This document shows positions 28,014 to 36,588 of a stretch of DNA of 64,000 bases, piece by piece. The DNA is from Luteibacter sp. dw_328 (GTDB lineage: Bacteria; Pseudomonadota; Gammaproteobacteria; Xanthomonadales; Rhodanobacteraceae), in the NCBI RefSeq assembly GCF_018449605.1, contig NZ_JAAVUW010000003.1, positions 124,001 to 188,000 on the forward strand, in the 5' to 3' direction. A program made the translations under genes and the position numbers. The stretch's first letter is position 1. Each line of letters starts with the position of its first letter. Under the pieces are notes generated by a model. It was not told the origin of the DNA and did no database searches. It saw nothing but the letters and a program-made list of their open reading frames with translations.

Positions 28014-28576
28014 CAGGCGGCGTTGCGCAGCGCTCCTGCGAGCGCCTCCTCGACCGTCGCGATGCGCGCAAAACGATCTTCCAGCACCAGTTCCGTGCGC
28101 GCGCGGATCTCGCTGGCGCTCCACTCGCGACCATGACGGTCCGTCATCGGGAACGTCAGTGTCGCCTCACCCACATAGTCCACCTCATAACCGAGGTCCG
28201 AGGCGTGGCGGGTGGTGGTTTCGCAGCATTGCTCCGTGCGGATACCGGACACGATGATGCGACGGATGCCGTTCTCGGTCAGCCAGACCTCGAGGCCGGA
28301 GCCAACCAGGGCGCTGTGCCGTCTCTTGCGAAAGGTCACTGTCGGCGCGATGCGAAGAGGTGCCAATGTCGCCACGAAGCCTGACGCCTCGGAGAACGGA
28401 CCGCTGTCCTCCACATGGAAAATGCGAACGACGGGGATGCCGGCGTTCGTCGCTCCATCGATGAGGGCCTGCTGGCGGTCGACATAGGCAGGGACATCGC
28501 CTTCCCGCCAGTACGGGCGGTGGCGGAAGGATTCCTGGGCATCGATGACGATCAGCGCGGTATCGGCGTGGGACAT
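28013..28576 (-). CDS. isochorismatase/nicotinamidase-like cysteine hydrolase
   Basis: A 187-residue hydrolase. The catalytic Asp12 (IVIDAQ), Lys84 (TFRKRRHSAL) and Cys117 (GIRTEQCCETT) form the family triad, and the cis-peptide region is GIRT. The substrate cannot be read from sequence; amidase or N-carbamoyl hydrolase roles are as likely as isochorismate cleavage. The ATG at 28576 has AGGAGT at good spacing and replaces the longer frame from 28627. It is co-transcribed with a GlxA regulator, an arrangement common in small catabolic or detoxifying operons. Confidence 0.88.
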   Translation of the reverse strand: MSHADTALIVIDAQESFRHRPYWREGDVPAYVDRQQALIDGATNAGIPVVRIFHVEDSGPFSEASGFVATLAPLRIAPTVTFRKRRHSALVGSGLEVWLTENGIRRIIVSGIRTEQCCETTTRHASDLGYEVDYVGEATLTFPMTDRHGREWSASEIRARTELVLEDRFARIATVEEALAGALRNAA

Positions 28577-28686
28577 GGCGGCACTCCTGGTGGCTGGATT
28601 GAACCCAGTTTCCTCCGGCCGGAGCAAGTGCGACAGGCCGGGCGCGGACGCCGACCGGACAATTCGCGCCAGAAGAGCGACGCCCC

Positions 28687-29817
28687 TCAGCGGGATGTCT
28701 GCGGGGCCTGCCCCTGTTGTGCGAGGACGGTCGCCCAGCTTCGGGCCTCGTCCTGCAAGGCAAGCTTGCGGCGTTCGAGCAGACGCGCGTATTCGGGTTT
28801 CGCATCCTCGCCGAAAAACGGTTGGTTCCGAGCCTGGTCGATCTGCACGGGGTGTGTCTCGAAAAAAACCACGACAGCCTCTCGCGCGTCGATGGCCTCG
28901 ATGGTGGCCGCCCGGATCGGCGCGACCCGCTTGAGGAGCGTGGTCAGATCCGCCATGTCCCGGGTTATCGAGGCGGCGGGGCGACCACCTTCGGCGATCA
29001 CCGATGCTTCAGCGTCCCCGAGCCCACGACGCGCGCGATCGTCCACCATGTCCTGGGCGGCCAGATCGCTCCTCCAGTTTCGCAGCGCGTCGCGCACGCG
29101 ATCGCGCGTCGCCGGATCCGCCAGTTGCACGTCGCCGACCACCGTCGCTCGCTCACTGGCGATCATATGCGCCCTGAGATTGGCGCGCGCCAGCCGCCAG
29201 TCTGCAGACGCTTTGGATGCCGCAGCCACGGCTCGCTGCTCGACGCCAACCGCGAGCTGTGCCTTCGATAAGGCGTTCACGTCGTCCAACAGCGACGCCG
29301 TCGGCGCCGCGTGCGGAAGGCACAGGAAGACCACCGTCGCGGCGCACAGTCCGGTCGCCCATAGGCCCGAAAACACGTAGCGGAAATCGACCCTGAGCCA
29401 TCGCAACAAGACACTGCTGCCCGCGATGGTCCCGAACACCGGCAGGACAACCTTGCGAGTCTCCGCAGTGGCTTCGCTGCTATAGCTGGCGAACCATATC
29501 AGCGCCATCGATCCGATGACGAGGACGGCAAAGACAGCCATGAACCAACGCAGCGGCATGGCAGCGCCCGGTGGGCGCGCTGATGGCGCGGCGACCTGCA
29601 CCGCTTCCATCTTCAGCCACGCCGGACGGACAGCCTGTTCGTCTATATGCCGCCGTGCAAGCGCGTCGGGATCGATACCCCGGTCGATGAGTTCCGCACG
29701 CAATGCCGCCTCGGCCCAGTCGACTCGCTCGTCGCGAATCCACATGCGCTCGAGCACTGCCGTGTCCGTTGCGGCAAAACGCGCCCGCGCCTCTGCCTGA
29801 CGTTCCTTATAGTCCAT
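28687..29817 (-). CDS. membrane protein of unknown function
   Basis: A 376-residue protein with three parts. A charged helical N-terminus (1-75) contains two Arg/Glu-rich amphipathic helices. Three hydrophobic segments follow (about 94-112, 125-142 and 152-172), then a long cytoplasmic or periplasmic helical region (about 180-375) rich in Ala, Arg and Asp with coiled-coil character. I recognise no family. The ATG at 29817 follows a run of G that can act as ribosome binding site. It stands alone between the isochorismatase operon and the S53 peptidase terminator. Confidence 0.7.
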   Translation of the reverse strand: MDYKERQAEARARFAATDTAVLERMWIRDERVDWAEAALRAELIDRGIDPDALARRHIDEQAVRPAWLKMEAVQVAAPSARPPGAAMPLRWFMAVFAVLVIGSMALIWFASYSSEATAETRKVVLPVFGTIAGSSVLLRWLRVDFRYVFSGLWATGLCAATVVFLCLPHAAPTASLLDDVNALSKAQLAVGVEQRAVAAASKASADWRLARANLRAHMIASERATVVGDVQLADPATRDRVRDALRNWRSDLAAQDMVDDRARRGLGDAEASVIAEGGRPAASITRDMADLTTLLKRVAPIRAATIEAIDAREAVVVFFETHPVQIDQARNQPFFGEDAKPEYARLLERRKLALQDEARSWATVLAQQGQAPQTSR

Positions 29818-29890
29818 GTGGCCCCCCCGACCCTGTTCCATCCGGCACCCTCTCCGCCGTGCGCGGATTGTGTACCGACGCGCGGCGAAA

Positions 29891-29925
29891 ATGAAGAAGG
29901 CGCCCCCGTCGCCGGGAGCGCCCTC
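29891..29925 (-). terminator. probable terminator of the S53 peptidase gene
   Basis: A GC-rich hairpin (GGCGC at 29899-29903 with GCGCC at 29918-29922, extended inward by CCC/GGG) lies about 20 bases after the stop codon. It is followed on the minus strand by TTCTTCATTTT. Confidence 0.5.
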
Positions 29926-29943
29926 CTTCTACTCACGCGTGGA

Positions 29944-32445
29944 TCAGTTGGTCCAGGTCGCCTTCAGCGAAACGCCCGAGAACGCGGCGTAGCCGTTGAG
30001 CATCACGTAGTACGTGCCGGTCGAGGGCGTCGTGAACGAGCAGGTCTCCGAGTTGCCGGTCACATACGGACGGCAGTCGTAGCTCGACGTCGTCGGCGCG
30101 GAACCGAACTTCACGTAGAGGTCCGCATCGCCCGAACCACCCGAGATGACGATCTTCAGGTTCTTCGCACCCGACGGGATCGCCACGGTGTAGTTGAGCT
30201 TGGCGTTCTTCGCGGCCGACAGGCCGGTCACCGCCACGCCGTTCTGCAGCGTGTTGCCACCACCGCCACCGGACGAGGTCACCGTTACCGAGGAACTCTT
30301 GGCGTTGGTGGCGCCTGCGTTATCGGTCACCGTCTCGCTGACGGTGTACGTGCCCGCCGCCGTGTACGTGTGGCTCGGACTCGTCGCCGTCGAGGTGGAG
30401 CCGTCACCGAAGTTCCAGGCATGCGACGCGATGCTGCCGTCGCTGTCCGTGGAGCTATCGGTGAAGGTCGCGGTGAGGCCGCTGGTCACGACACTGAAGT
30501 TCGCTACCGGCGGAACGTTCGTGCCGCCACCGCCACCGGTGACCCAGTTGGCCTGGGCGTAGGTGTTGAGCTTGCCGATGTCGAAGCTGCCGAAGCCCGT
30601 GGCCTCGTCGAAGCCCGTGGCGGCGGTGTAGCCGTGGTTCTGGTAACCGTTGTTGCCCGACGTCACGTCATGCAGCAACGAGGTCTGGGTCGGGAAAGCG
30701 CCGTAGAACTTCGATGCAGGGAAGCCGATGGCGTTGTTGGCAGCCGATTCGATACGCGCGAAAGCACCGACAAACAGCGGCGATGCCAGGCTGGTACCAC
30801 CCACCTGCTCCGTCTGTCCGTCGATGATGATCAGGGCGCCCGACGCCGAGGCCGCGTCGAACGAAAGGTCTGGCCCCACGCGCTTGGTCGAGCTCGACAC
30901 GACGGACTGCCAGGAAGGTGCCGCCTCATAGAGGCTGGTACCACCACCGGTCGCCCAGAGGCGCTGGTTGTTGTCGCCCTGGCTCGGCGCGATGGCCGAA
31001 AGGCCTTCGTTCCAGACGGTTTCGCCCGACCACGTCGTACCGCTGGTGGAAAGCTGCGTGCCGCCGACCTGGATGACGTACGGGGAGCTCGCCGGCTCGC
31101 TGACCGAATAGTGCGTCAGGTCGATCTTCACCGTACCGGCCGAGTTCGCCACGTAACCAGGCGAACCGGAGGTCGGGTCGGTAGACCACTGGTAGACACC
31201 CGCATCGCCCGAAGCGATCGAGAAGGTCTGGCCCTGGGCGACGGCCTGCTGGAAGATCGCATCGTCCGCTGCCTGGGTGCCGGACTCTTCGGCGGCCGTC
31301 TCGTCTTCACCGAGCGACACGTTGATCAGCTTGGCGATATTGTCGGTGACCGCCTTGTTGTAAGTCGCGGTGATACCCGCGTCGGTGATGCCGCTGGAGT
31401 TCGAGTCGCCGTTGGGCGAGGTGTAGAAGATCAGCTGTTTCACGCCGCCGGAGATACCGACGATATCCTGGCTGTCGAGCGACCACTCACCGTTGGAGTC
31501 ATCGTCGTTGGCGAAGGTACCGCTGCCGACCTTGGTGATCGTCGCGTTGACCGTGGCCAGACCCGCACCCGACGTGAAGGTATTCAGATCGGTCACCGTC
31601 TGGGTAATCGAACCCCAGGTAATGATGCCCACCGCGGTCTTCGTCGCGGCCGGTACGCCACTGGCGCCGTAGATCGCGGCGAAGTCCTGCGGATGATGCG
31701 CACCCACGGCGGCGGCTGCCTGCGTGCTCGATGCCGGACCAGGTACGGTCACGTTCTCCGGGTGATAGACATGGTGCAACGTGTGCTTGACCGACACGTT
31801 CTGCAGACCGAGTACAGCGTCGACCGACTCACCGAGCGCAGCAGGGACAAGCGCAGGCGTGTCATTGGCAAAGAATTCGCGGCCGTTCGAGGTGAAGCGC
31901 TTGATCGACGTATGGAAGCCCGTCGTCGCGGCACCGGCATTGCCGTCGGCGGAGATCAACAGATTGTTGGGTGCGACGTCGATGTTGGTGAAACCAGCCT
32001 GCTGCAGGTGCGCGACAACCGCGTCGACTTGCGCCTGCGTCGGGCCGAACTGCGCCTTGAACTGCGCGGGGGAGAGGAACTTACCGTATTGCGCGCTACC
32101 GAGCGTGGTCACGCCGGCGAGGAAGGTCTGCAGCTGGTCGGGATTGCGCAGCTTGAGGCTGACCACGACGTGCAGCGGATGATCGGCTGCCACCGCGGTG
32201 ACGGCCGCGCCGTCGATGTGCGGGGAACCGGTCATGTTCAACGCATAGCCACTGGCCACCGGCGTGGCGGCCGTTGAACTTGCGGCGAGCGTCTGCGTAG
32301 CGGCGACGGGGAGCATCGCGGCCTTGGTATGCGTGGAAACCCATGCATCTTCGGCGTGCGCGGAAAGCGAGGTCATCGCCAGCGCAATGGCCAATGTCAG
32401 TGCAGTTTTGCGTGTGACCCCTGAAGCAAAAGCATCGATCTTCAT
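29944..32445 (-). CDS. secreted S53 (sedolisin/kumamolisin-like) peptidase with PKD and PPC domains
   Basis: An 833-residue acid-type serine-carboxyl peptidase precursor. It has a signal peptide (1-31, ending SLSAHA) and an activation prodomain (about 50-230). The catalytic domain (about 240-640) has Glu and Asp in EWSLD near 318-322, an oxyanion Asp in SGDAGV, and nucleophile Ser in GGTSLASP near 550. A PKD domain (about 645-735) contains WNFGDGST, and a Gly linker and a C-terminal bacterial PPC domain (about 745-833) follow. PKD and PPC domains usually help binding to insoluble substrates and are often trimmed off. The ATG at 32445 has AAGGAT upstream. It is divergent from the beta-lactamase-like gene. 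Confidence 0.93.
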   Translation of the reverse strand: MKIDAFASGVTRKTALTLAIALAMTSLSAHAEDAWVSTHTKAAMLPVAATQTLAASSTAATPVASGYALNMTGSPHIDGAAVTAVAADHPLHVVVSLKLRNPDQLQTFLAGVTTLGSAQYGKFLSPAQFKAQFGPTQAQVDAVVAHLQQAGFTNIDVAPNNLLISADGNAGAATTGFHTSIKRFTSNGREFFANDTPALVPAALGESVDAVLGLQNVSVKHTLHHVYHPENVTVPGPASSTQAAAAVGAHHPQDFAAIYGASGVPAATKTAVGIITWGSITQTVTDLNTFTSGAGLATVNATITKVGSGTFANDDDSNGEWSLDSQDIVGISGGVKQLIFYTSPNGDSNSSGITDAGITATYNKAVTDNIAKLINVSLGEDETAAEESGTQAADDAIFQQAVAQGQTFSIASGDAGVYQWSTDPTSGSPGYVANSAGTVKIDLTHYSVSEPASSPYVIQVGGTQLSTSGTTWSGETVWNEGLSAIAPSQGDNNQRLWATGGGTSLYEAAPSWQSVVSSSTKRVGPDLSFDAASASGALIIIDGQTEQVGGTSLASPLFVGAFARIESAANNAIGFPASKFYGAFPTQTSLLHDVTSGNNGYQNHGYTAATGFDEATGFGSFDIGKLNTYAQANWVTGGGGGTNVPPVANFSVVTSGLTATFTDSSTDSDGSIASHAWNFGDGSTSTATSPSHTYTAAGTYTVSETVTDNAGATNAKSSSVTVTSSGGGGGNTLQNGVAVTGLSAAKNAKLNYTVAIPSGAKNLKIVISGGSGDADLYVKFGSAPTTSSYDCRPYVTGNSETCSFTTPSTGTYYVMLNGYAAFSGVSLKATWTN

Positions 32446-32878
32446 GAATGATCCTTCGTTAGCCCGTATTTGCCTCCGCTGCGGCGGAAGCCCTGACACG
32501 CTGGCGATCTGGCTAAGCGGCATGTTCCCCGCCGGTCATTCGTCTCCCTGCCCGGTGTTGCGTGAAGCGCAGGAAATCGCGAACTCCCCACCATCCCGCT
32601 TCTTGCTCCCCTGTTTCCCTTTCAGCCATGCGACGCGAATCTTTCGCGGGGCTTTCCACGAACGGGTTCATTCACCGGTGGACGGGTTGCCGTGACGGGG
32701 ACCGCAAAAACAGGCGTCGGTTTTTTTTCACCACCGACGCTTTGCGACAGGCCAGCCGATCAGTCGATGCTTACGCATTCGCATCTTCTTGCGTTTTTGC
32801 CGTTAGAGCGTGACGTATGGCATTGGCTGGGGGCGCGGGCCGCCCGGGAGGATGGGCCATCAGCCGGGGGAATCGTGA
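32446..32878. other. intergenic region between divergent S53 peptidase and beta-lactamase-like genes
   Basis: A 433-base gap with no convincing gene. It should hold both promoters. I see a TCCGC/GCGGA hairpin near 32475-32495 and an 8-bp stem GCGTCGGT/ACCGACGC (32714-32721 with 32733-32740) whose loop begins with a run of T. No clear -35/-10 pair could be assigned. Confidence 0.5.
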
Positions 32879-34348
32879 ATGCGTAATGTCGTTCTGCTCG
32901 TATCGTTGTGCGTGACGTCAGCCGGCGTAGCGGCTGCGGATGGCCCACTGGCGCCGACCGTCGTCGACGGCACGTTCCAGCGCCTGGGTAGCGAGTTCGT
33001 CCAGTCGGGACGAACCGATGCGCTGTCAGTCGCTGTCGTCGACCACGGCAAGGTGCGTTTTTACAACTTCGGCTCGACATCGCCAGGCGCGGCCACACCA
33101 CCAACCCAGGCGACGGTCTACGAGATCGGCTCGATTACCAAGGTATTCACGTCGTTGCTGCTTGCCCACGCGATCGTCGATGGCAAGGCCAGGGCGACCG
33201 ATGACCTGCGCACGTACCTGTCCGCGTCGTATCCGAACCTCCAGCGCGATGGCGCGCCGGTGCGACTCATCGACCTTGCGGATACCACCTCGGCGCTGCC
33301 CGACAACCTGCCGGATTTTACGAAGCTCGCGGCAACGACGACTCCCGAAACATTGCCCTTCGCGGCAATCAGGCAACTCGCCGAATACAACCGGGCCCGC
33401 CTGTTCGAGGACCTGAAAGCGGCCCCGTTGTCGAGCCGTCCCGGAACCGTGCCAAAACATTCCAACCTCGCGTCAATTCTGCTCGCGATCGCGATCGAAA
33501 AGGCTTACGGGCAGGACTTCGCCGTCCTGCTCGATCGTTTCATCGAAAAGCCCTTCGGCATGCAAGCTGGCCTCGGCAAGGGCCGGGCCGGTCAATTCGT
33601 GACTGGCTACAGCGCTGATCGTGTCGCCATGCCGGCGCTCGATGCGCCGTACATCGCAGCCGCTGCCGGCCTGCGTTACAGCGCCGAGGATATGTCCCGG
33701 TTCCTGCTTGCTGAACTGGCAGCGAAGGATCCGGCGATACGCCTGAGCCAGCAATTGGCCTGGGGCGACATCGACGACGACGCGACGGCGTTCAACTGGA
33801 AGGTCGATCGTACGATCGACGGTCAACGCCGGCTGCGCACATCCGGCGGGACCTTTGGCTCCTCGAGCTACATCGAGCTCTACCCCGACAGCGGTTATGG
33901 CGTCGTCCTGCTCGCCAATCGCCCGGGACAGACGCAGGCCCAGCTGAAGGCGCTTGCCGAGAGTGCCCTTGTCGACATGCGTGGCAAGCCTGCAGCGCAG
34001 TTCGCTCTCGAGGAGGCGCTGAAAAAAACAGACTTCAACGACGTCGCCGGCGTTATCGCGCGGGTGAAGCGCGCCTACCCCGGCCTGAATCTTCCCGAAG
34101 AACGCATCAACAGCTGGGGATACTCATTGTTGAGGGCGGGCAACGCCGAACAGGCGGTCGGCCTGTTCGGTTACAACACTGAGCGCCACCCGAGAAGCTG
34201 GAACGCCTGGGACAGCCTTGGCGAGGCCTATGAAAAAACGAACGCGCGGGACAAGGCCGTCGCCAGCTATCGCCGTTCACTCGACCTCAATCCCGACAAC
34301 GCACACGCCGCCCGGCAACTCAAACCGACGGCGGGCACCCAGGACTAA
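32879..34348 (+). CDS. serine beta-lactamase-like (PBP/class C fold) protein with C-terminal TPRs
   Basis: A 489-residue exported protein with a signal peptide (1-20, ending AGVAAA). The nucleophile motif SITK is intact at 85-88. The second motif, normally Tyr-x-Asn, reads HSN at 194-196 (codon CAT), and the third, normally His/Lys-Thr-Gly, reads RTSGG at 320-324. The loss of Tyr and Gly makes normal beta-lactamase or esterase catalysis doubtful. Residues about 370-480 form a TPR-type helical repeat (WNAWDSLGEAYEKTNARDKA), known from other serine-hydrolase/TPR fusions. The end overlaps the opposite-strand antitoxin gene by 29 bases. Confidence 0.85.
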   Translation: MRNVVLLVSLCVTSAGVAAADGPLAPTVVDGTFQRLGSEFVQSGRTDALSVAVVDHGKVRFYNFGSTSPGAATPPTQATVYEIGSITKVFTSLLLAHAIVDGKARATDDLRTYLSASYPNLQRDGAPVRLIDLADTTSALPDNLPDFTKLAATTTPETLPFAAIRQLAEYNRARLFEDLKAAPLSSRPGTVPKHSNLASILLAIAIEKAYGQDFAVLLDRFIEKPFGMQAGLGKGRAGQFVTGYSADRVAMPALDAPYIAAAAGLRYSAEDMSRFLLAELAAKDPAIRLSQQLAWGDIDDDATAFNWKVDRTIDGQRRLRTSGGTFGSSSYIELYPDSGYGVVLLANRPGQTQAQLKALAESALVDMRGKPAAQFALEEALKKTDFNDVAGVIARVKRAYPGLNLPEERINSWGYSLLRAGNAEQAVGLFGYNTERHPRSWNAWDSLGEAYEKTNARDKAVASYRRSLDLNPDNAHAARQLKPTAGTQD

Positions 34349-34796
34349 GGGCCGCCGCCAGCCACGTCGCCACGACCGCCCGCCCCTCGACGACATCCAT
34401 GTACTGGATAGGAGCGCCACGGCCGTCGAGCCCGGGCAGCGGCGTACGCAGCCATCGGCCCAGCCAGCCGAGCGGGTCCGCGACGATGCCCCGTTCGACA
34501 GACGATTGCCGGCAAGCCATGACCACGCTGCCGGCAAGCGACGCCATGGCCAACGGCGCCTCGGATTCCTGTGGGCTGAGCCGCTCTTCGTCGGCCATCC
34601 GTCGCCGCAGATTGGCCCGGTTGAGGCCGAGGTAGAGCGCCAGGTTGTGATCGGGAATGCGGAGGTCACTTGCCAGCTGCCCGACAAGAGCAGGTGGCAA
34701 GCCGCGACGGATTCTGTCGATGCGCTCCTCCGTCGTGGCCTGGATAACGGCCACGTAAGCCGCGTACTTAACAGTGATATCGGATGAAACAGCCAT
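34320..34796 (-). CDS. Xre/MbcA/ParS-type antitoxin-like protein (DUF2384), orphan
   Basis: A 158-residue protein. The N-terminal part (about 1-85) is helical with a possible helix-turn-helix (SDLRIPDHNLALYLGLNRAN). The C-terminal part (about 100-155) matches the ParS/MbcA toxin-binding domain: a Trp-Leu pair (GWLGRWL), a small-residue stretch PGLDG, and the final VVEGRAVVATWLAA. Such proteins normally pair with a RES-domain NADase toxin, but none is found on either side. It is therefore an orphan, a regulator, or the remnant of a lost pair. Its 3' end overlaps that of the beta-lactamase-like gene. Confidence 0.65.
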   Translation of the reverse strand: MAVSSDITVKYAAYVAVIQATTEERIDRIRRGLPPALVGQLASDLRIPDHNLALYLGLNRANLRRRMADEERLSPQESEAPLAMASLAGSVVMACRQSSVERGIVADPLGWLGRWLRTPLPGLDGRGAPIQYMDVVEGRAVVATWLAAALSPGCPPSV

Positions 34797-35000
34797 GTCG
34801 TCTTGCTCCGTGGGAAGGTCTGACGCGCAAGGTGACAGGAATGCGACGCGCGGACTTGAGAATTTCGACCGATCTGTCCCGTCTGCCGAAAATGCATCAC
34901 CGAATACGTGTAGGCACGGGCCGACAGACGAACGTCAGGAATAGCCCTAACGTATCCCTCGTCCCATCCCAATGGCCCTCCCCCGGATCATTGGCTTTCC

Positions 35001-35026
35001 GCGGCGCTTCGGCGCCGCTTTTTTTT
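35001..35026 (+). terminator. strong intrinsic terminator with no upstream gene on its strand
   Basis: A 7-bp stem GCGGCGC/GCGCCGC around a TTCG loop is followed by eight T. The 200 bases before it on the plus strand contain no convincing gene; the antitoxin gene runs the other way. It may end a small RNA or insulate the diguanylate cyclase gene. Confidence 0.75.
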
Positions 35027-35086
35027 GGCACATCCGCGTGATCGTGTAAGGATGGAAGCGGGAACCGCCGCATTCGGGGATGAGGC

Positions 35087-36565
35087 ATGGTCAAGCACCG
35101 GGCAAGTCGCTACGCCACGTATGCCGCGCTGGTGGCGGCATTACCGCTCGCGCATCTGCTCATTCCCCCAGCCTTGCAGAAGCAAACACCCGAACTTGCC
35201 GACTACGCGATGCTCCTTTCCGCCGTGGCCGCCCTCGCCTACACCATGTTTTGCCTGCGCAAGCCTGGTTATGACCGTCGTTACATCGTCTGCCTCGCTC
35301 TCGGCATCGGCTGCTGGGTCGCCGGCATGGCCTACGCCATTGCGCAGTCCGGGACGGACGAGAACCTCATTACCACCTACGTCCTCTTCATAAGTTACGG
35401 CGCGCCGCTCCTGTATGCCGCCGTGACGACGCCCGACGAGCCGTCCTCGCATGCGCGCCGCATCGTGGACGGCGTGCTCCTCCTCCTGCTGGTGGTGCTC
35501 TGTTATCTCGGCGTGCGCGACCTCACCGACGCCTATGGCTTCCTCAAGCCAGAAGACATGGGCTGGGTCGTCGTAGCCTTCGATGTCGAGAATCTCTTTC
35601 TTTTCGGTACCTTCCTCGTGCGCTATGTCACTGCGACCAATGAGGGTGACCACCGATTCTTCGGCATCGGCACCGTATTTCTGGCGCTTTATGCCATCTG
35701 TGCCGGCATTCACAATCACGACGAGCTCTACCCCGACACACTCGCCCTGCAACGCATGGCCGATGTCCTGCCGACGGTGCCATTCATCGCCCTGGCCTGC
35801 CTGCTGCATGCGAACGCTACGCCTGGACCCTTTGAGCCGATTCGGCACAAATGGGCTCGCCAGCTGTCGGTGAGTCTCGCTCCCGGCCTGCTGCTGGCAG
35901 CGATCTTCGCCCTCAGCCTCGGCATCACCGAACGACAGGGCATGTTCGGACGCAGCATCCTCGCCCTCGCGATGCTCGCCTACGTGGTCCGTGTCACCCA
36001 GACCCAGTTCTGGTTCGCTCGCACCCGCGACCGCCTCGCCGAGGCCTTGTCCACCGTCGAACGCGTCTCCCTCCTCGACGAATTGACCGGCATTCCTAAC
36101 CGGCGCGCGTTCGATCAGGCCCTGGACGAACGAACGAAAGAGGCCGCGCGCGAGCAACGCGCACTCAGCGTGCTCATGATCGACATCGACCACTTCAAGA
36201 CATTCAACGACACGTTCGGCCATCTCGAGGGCGATGTCGCGCTGCGCTCAGTTGCACGTTTGCTCGCGGGTACGCTGAGGCGCCCAGCCGACTTCATCGC
36301 CCGCTACGGCGGCGAAGAGTTCGTGGTCATCCTTCCGGGGACCGATGAGGACGGCGCGCAAGTGGTGGCGCGGCGAATGAATCGGGCCGTCTACGACGCG
36401 CAACTCGAAAACAGCAATGGCATCGATAGCCGCGTCACCGTGAGTATCGGTGTAGCCACGCGCGCGCCGGATCACGTGCAGGGCGTCGTCATGCATGCAG
36501 ACCGCGCCCTCTACAGCGCCAAGCACGCTGGCCGGAACCGTTTCGTGGCGGCGACCACGGACTAG
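35087..36565 (+). CDS. membrane-bound diguanylate cyclase (GGDEF) with I-site
   Basis: A 492-residue inner-membrane protein. About nine hydrophobic helices span residues 10-310, and a GGDEF domain follows at about 325-490, with DELTGIPNRRAFD, IDIDHFKTFNDTFGHLEGD and RYGGEEF near 405-411. RPAD, five residues before GGEEF, is an intact RxxD product-inhibition site, unlike the first cyclase in this window. The start has GAGG upstream. The membrane region resembles multi-helix sensors but I cannot name a ligand. It converges on a lipoprotein gene. Confidence 0.94.
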   Translation: MVKHRASRYATYAALVAALPLAHLLIPPALQKQTPELADYAMLLSAVAALAYTMFCLRKPGYDRRYIVCLALGIGCWVAGMAYAIAQSGTDENLITTYVLFISYGAPLLYAAVTTPDEPSSHARRIVDGVLLLLLVVLCYLGVRDLTDAYGFLKPEDMGWVVVAFDVENLFLFGTFLVRYVTATNEGDHRFFGIGTVFLALYAICAGIHNHDELYPDTLALQRMADVLPTVPFIALACLLHANATPGPFEPIRHKWARQLSVSLAPGLLLAAIFALSLGITERQGMFGRSILALAMLAYVVRVTQTQFWFARTRDRLAEALSTVERVSLLDELTGIPNRRAFDQALDERTKEAAREQRALSVLMIDIDHFKTFNDTFGHLEGDVALRSVARLLAGTLRRPADFIARYGGEEFVVILPGTDEDGAQVVARRMNRAVYDAQLENSNGIDSRVTVSIGVATRAPDHVQGVVMHADRALYSAKHAGRNRFVAATTD

Positions 36566-36588
36566 AGCCGAGCTCGACCTACCCCGCG

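Noticed and set aside
34320-36565. Toxin partner for the antitoxin encoded by the diguanylate cyclase or beta-lactamase-like gene
   Set aside because: Both neighbours have clear other folds and normal or opposite-strand arrangement, unlike the co-directional antitoxin-toxin pairs of this family.
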